Source: Robiginitalea biformata HTCC2501
GTDB taxonomy: Bacteria > Bacteroidota > Bacteroidia > Flavobacteriales > Flavobacteriaceae
Direction of reading: 5' to 3'
DNA length: 64,000 nt
Assembly: GCF_000024125.1 (NCBI RefSeq)
Contig: NC_013222.1
Span: forward strand, 186,001 to 250,000
This document shows positions 61,180-64,000 of this stretch, in pieces. Within the stretch, counting starts at the first letter, position 1, and each line of letters starts with the position of its first letter. Position numbers and translations under genes: made by a program. A model generated the notes under the pieces. It saw nothing but the letters and a program-made list of their open reading frames with translations. It made no database searches and was not told where the DNA came from.

Positions 61180-63297
61180 ATGAAAAACATTGCTCTTACT
61201 GCTATTTTGCTATTTGCGCACGCACTTTTCTTCGCACAGGAACAAACTCAGGATACTATACAAATAGACCCTGTAGAAGTCACTGCGGCACGATCTTCTT
61301 CCCCCCTAAAAGACCTGCCGATTACGGTAGCCCTAGTAAGTCAACGCACTATTCTTGAAACGCAGCCCCCCTCTGCCACGGAAACTTTAAAGTACATTCC
61401 GGGTGTCGCCATTCAAAACGATGGAGGCATCACCAGCACTCCTATAATAAGAGGCCTTTCCAGGGAACGCGCGCCCATTCTTATCGATGGAAATTCCTTT
61501 GTGGGCGGACGAATCAGAAGCTACGCCTTGATCGATCCATGGCAAATTGAGAGGGTTGAAGTGATTAAGGGCCCTGCCTCTGCCTTCTGGGGCAGTGATG
61601 CAGTAAGTGGATTGGTCAATGTAATTACCAGAAGAGCAGAAAATGGATACGGCAAAGATTTCAAGGTTGGCACCAGCCTTTATGGGGGCTATCAGTCCGT
61701 CAATTCCTATTCGAGGGGACGCCTTGAAGTGGAAGGAAGAGGTAATGGTTTTGATTTTTTAATCGGAGGAGGTCTGCGTGATGCCGATAATACAGATACG
61801 CCTGGGGGTGAGGTGCCAAACAGCCAATTCAAATCAGCCTATTTTGATTGGAATATTGGATATTCTCCTTCCGAGAATCATCGTCTTGAATTTAGCGGAA
61901 AATATTTTAAAAATGACAACGTGGGCTTTCCAGGTGGGTTAGGAGCACCGGGTCCGCCGGTACGTGACCGTGTTTTTGCTCCCGATGAGCAGACCGGTTA
62001 CAATTTCAATTATACCGGTAAAAATATATCGAACACTATTGAAGAGGTGGGATTCAATGCATATTTCAAACAGCAAAGACTGCACATTGACCAAGTGACC
62101 AATGTATTTTTTGAAGACACTATGGACATCAATCGAAGAATCGATGTCAGCTTGGACGTGGATGTGGATTTTGGTGGTTTCAAGGCCTTTACAGCACTTC
62201 GATTGGCAGAAAATTCCAAGTTGACCGTCGGTGCGGATTTTTTGAGGGAACATCGTTTTGGTACTAAAAGGGAGTTGGTTGTGGACATATTTAATCCAAT
62301 GGGTGCACAAGTGAATCAAGTGGCACCGCCGCCAGGACAAATCCAACCGGATAGTGATGCGACTTTCTTTGGGGTATTTGCCGTTGAGGAATGGAAACCC
62401 AGTGAGGTTGTTGATCTGTTGTTCGCACTACGGTTTGATAATTTCAAGACAGAAATAGAGGACGAACCCTTTTTTATTCCAGAAATCGCCGATTTATACA
62501 ATGAGGACAACACTTCAGATAACAACACCGCCCTTACCGGTAACATAGGTGCTAAAATCCATGCATCGGACAGATCAGATTTCTCGATCAATTTGGCCAA
62601 CTCATTCCGGGCCCCAGATTTGTTTTCCAAATACAATTTTGCCGATGGGGTCATCCCTAACCCCGATCTTGGTCCTGAAAAAGGAGTATTCTACGAATTG
62701 GGTTATGCTTACGATGGTTCAAAGTTCGATATCGGCCTCAATTTTTACCAAAATTTCCTGAATGATCTGTATGTCCCGGTCAGTGTGGATTTTCAGGGTA
62801 CTCCGAATGTTCAGAATCAAGCCGTGGGGGAAGCCAGACTGACAGGTTGGGAATATCAGCTGAGCTATGCTATTGGCAAGTTGTCCAGTGTTTTCTGGAC
62901 AGGTTCCTATATTAGGGGAAAAGACCGGGAAACTGATGAAAACCTTGCCTTTATGCCTGCGGATCAAAACATTTTCGGATTTCAACTTCGAGATAACCGC
63001 AATGCATTTTTCGGACGGGTGGAAGGCATCTTTACAAGCAAGCAAGATAGACCGGCCCCCACGGAAAGGGAAACCGATGGTTATAGCCTTTTCAATATCA
63101 GTGGCGGAATAAATCTGCATGAGGTCTGGCCAAAGTTTCCCTATTCCAAGTTGGTGCTATCTGTGGACAACCTTACGGACAAAGAATACCAAAGTCATGT
63201 TTTTAGAGGCACTCCTGGAAATCAAACCCGATTTTTTGCTCCGGGTCGAAGCATTAATGCCCAACTCATAATCAAACTGGGCGTCGCTGGTAAATAG
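61180..63297 (+). CDS. TonB-dependent outer-membrane receptor
   Basis: A 705-residue protein from ATG 61180. Residues 1-20 are a signal peptide (LLFAHALFFAQ). A TonB box-like DPVEVTAARSSS is followed by the plug domain (ETLKYIPGVAIQNDGG, PIIRGLSRERAPILIDG, ERVEVIKGPASAFWGSDAVSGLVNVI), and the barrel ends in a characteristic LSVDNLTDKEYQSHVF and final beta strand. It has the size of siderophore/metal receptors rather than SusC. Its position directly after hypE and before a TetR gene suggests uptake of nickel or a related ligand for hydrogenase; this is inference only. Confidence 0.9.
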   Translation: MKNIALTAILLFAHALFFAQEQTQDTIQIDPVEVTAARSSSPLKDLPITVALVSQRTILETQPPSATETLKYIPGVAIQNDGGITSTPIIRGLSRERAPILIDGNSFVGGRIRSYALIDPWQIERVEVIKGPASAFWGSDAVSGLVNVITRRAENGYGKDFKVGTSLYGGYQSVNSYSRGRLEVEGRGNGFDFLIGGGLRDADNTDTPGGEVPNSQFKSAYFDWNIGYSPSENHRLEFSGKYFKNDNVGFPGGLGAPGPPVRDRVFAPDEQTGYNFNYTGKNISNTIEEVGFNAYFKQQRLHIDQVTNVFFEDTMDINRRIDVSLDVDVDFGGFKAFTALRLAENSKLTVGADFLREHRFGTKRELVVDIFNPMGAQVNQVAPPPGQIQPDSDATFFGVFAVEEWKPSEVVDLLFALRFDNFKTEIEDEPFFIPEIADLYNEDNTSDNNTALTGNIGAKIHASDRSDFSINLANSFRAPDLFSKYNFADGVIPNPDLGPEKGVFYELGYAYDGSKFDIGLNFYQNFLNDLYVPVSVDFQGTPNVQNQAVGEARLTGWEYQLSYAIGKLSSVFWTGSYIRGKDRETDENLAFMPADQNIFGFQLRDNRNAFFGRVEGIFTSKQDRPAPTERETDGYSLFNISGGINLHEVWPKFPYSKLVLSVDNLTDKEYQSHVFRGTPGNQTRFFAPGRSINAQLIIKLGVAGK

Positions 63298-63307
63298 TAC
63301 ATCAATT

Positions 63308-63973
63308 GTGGGCAGTACAAAACAGAAAATATTGAAATCAGCAATTGGGCTTTTTAACCAAAAGGGGCTGGTCAATGTTCGACTGCAACAAATTGCTGAT
63401 GAGACCGGAATAAGTGTAGGGAATCTTGCTTATCACTATCACAGCAAGAAAGCCATCGTTCTCGCCATAGATTCCGAATTGGGGGAAGAATTGGAGCTAC
63501 TGCTTTCGATAGACCAAAACTTTCCTTCATTGCTTGATTTTGACAATCATCTGGGGCGCTATTTTTTTATACTGAATCGTTATTCGTTTTATTTTCTAGA
63601 TCTTTTGGAAATTGAACGGGCCTATCCAAAGTTGCATTCAAAACGGGTGGATTATGTAGAGAAAATGATTGCACAAATACATGAATGGCTTTTGCTCAAT
63701 GTGGAAAAAGAAATCTTAAGGCCAGAAAAAATGGAAAATCAGTATCAACATCTTGCTGAGTCCATATGGATGATCATCACGTTCTGGCTCACCCAACGCC
63801 AAGTGCGGGGTAAAACCGATATCGGTGAAGGCCACTTTAAGGAGTTTGTCTGGAACCAATTGATACCATTGTTCACGGAAGCAGGTTGGATGGAGTTTGA
63901 AGCGGTGATCCTTCCACAATTAAAATTTTACTTGGACCAATCTATCTCAGTGGATTTCCGTAAATTACCTTAA
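63308..63973 (+). CDS. TetR family transcriptional regulator
   Basis: A 221-residue protein that opens with GTG 63308 (10 bp after the receptor stop). The N-terminal helix-turn-helix reads KILKSAIGLFNQKGLVNVRL then QQIADETGISVGNLAYHYHSKKAI, typical TetR. The C-terminal ligand domain is all-helical and tryptophan-bearing. It lies in the same direction as the receptor, so it may control that gene or the hyp genes. Confidence 0.88.
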   Translation: MGSTKQKILKSAIGLFNQKGLVNVRLQQIADETGISVGNLAYHYHSKKAIVLAIDSELGEELELLLSIDQNFPSLLDFDNHLGRYFFILNRYSFYFLDLLEIERAYPKLHSKRVDYVEKMIAQIHEWLLLNVEKEILRPEKMENQYQHLAESIWMIITFWLTQRQVRGKTDIGEGHFKEFVWNQLIPLFTEAGWMEFEAVILPQLKFYLDQSISVDFRKLP

Positions 63974-64000
63974 TTGTAAATCCTAGTTCATGTGTTTGGC

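Larger units (their letters stand above)
50023..64000. mobile_element. Low-GC composite genomic island downstream of tRNA-Asp (right end outside window)
   Basis: From just after the tRNA terminator, the base composition falls from about 58-60% GC to roughly 35-45%, and the codon choice becomes AT-rich in every gene through the window end. The segment holds a possible defence module, a mobilisation module with oriT-like DNA, a gene-free structured kilobase, and hyp genes with a TonB receptor. No integrase and no second copy of the tRNA 3' end were found, so the right boundary must lie beyond 64000. The different GC of its parts (lowest at the methylase and relaxase, higher at the hyp genes) suggests several acquisitions. 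Confidence 0.7.

Noticed and set aside
50023..64000. Second copy of the tRNA-Asp 3' end as an attachment site
   Set aside because: I looked for the T-arm and acceptor sequence through the low-GC segment and found none.
1..64000. CRISPR arrays
   Set aside because: No regularly spaced direct repeats with unique spacers were seen, and no cas genes.

Overview
This window looks like a chromosomal segment of a high-GC member of the Flavobacteriaceae (Bacteroidota). The best guess is a Robiginitalea-like organism, but the genus is an inference. Evidence: flavobacterial gene families (DUF4230, DUF4260, MobC/relaxase of Bacteroidetes type), a DnaE with a fused N-terminal exonuclease, a fused CcoN-CcoO oxidase subunit, promoters of Bacteroidetes type (TTTG ... 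TAnnTTTG), few Shine-Dalgarno sites, and roughly 55-60% GC over the first 50 kb.

Layout. 1-6037 is a minus-strand run: lipoprotein, ruvC, hemW, cyclase-family hydrolase, DUF4260, DUF4230, Dabb protein, MmcQ/YjbR protein, and a membrane MutS-like protein cut by the window edge. 6172-15510 holds a DUF456 protein, a nitroreductase, a LysR regulator divergent from a complete histidine-utilisation operon hutH-I-U-G, and a convergent homogentisate dioxygenase. 15806-30519 is a respiratory/low-oxygen region: type II NADH dehydrogenase, an FNR-like regulator, ccoI, ccoS, ccoNO, ccoQ, ccoP, ccoG, ccoH and a SafE-like protein, a Tat-exported oxidoreductase, and hemN followed by a frameshifted universal stress protein gene. 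Three FNR-like boxes (before ccoI, ccoS and hemN) sit at exactly the same distance from a -7 element, which supports one small regulon.

30564-41563 carries sugar and surface-glycan metabolism (two-gene hexosamine kinase/nucleotidyltransferase pair, sulfatase, PVC-type dehydrogenase-cytochrome, sugar isomerase, Gfo/Idh oxidoreductase) with a glutaryl-CoA dehydrogenase-like enzyme and a tRNA methyltransferase. 41602-49786 is housekeeping: rimM, rpsP (with a very long acidic/alanine tail), a DUF2383 protein, dnaE, trxA and a DUF58 protein. A tRNA-Asp gene with promoter and terminator lies at 49919-49992.

Immediately after tRNA-Asp the base composition drops sharply and stays low to the window end, so 50023-64000 is read as a composite genomic island. 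It contains (a) a metallophosphoesterase, then a ParB-like/Ser-linker/HEPN-like protein whose gene abuts a DNA adenine methylase gene, a possible defence module; (b) a truncated deoxyribosyltransferase-like gene cut at the edge of a mobilisation module (relaxase, MobC, candidate oriT, excisionase-like protein); (c) a gene-free, hairpin-rich kilobase; (d) hypF-hypD-hypE for NiFe hydrogenase maturation, without hypC, hypA, hypB or structural hydrogenase genes in view, followed by a TonB-dependent receptor and a TetR regulator. No integrase, CRISPR array or insertion sequence was seen.
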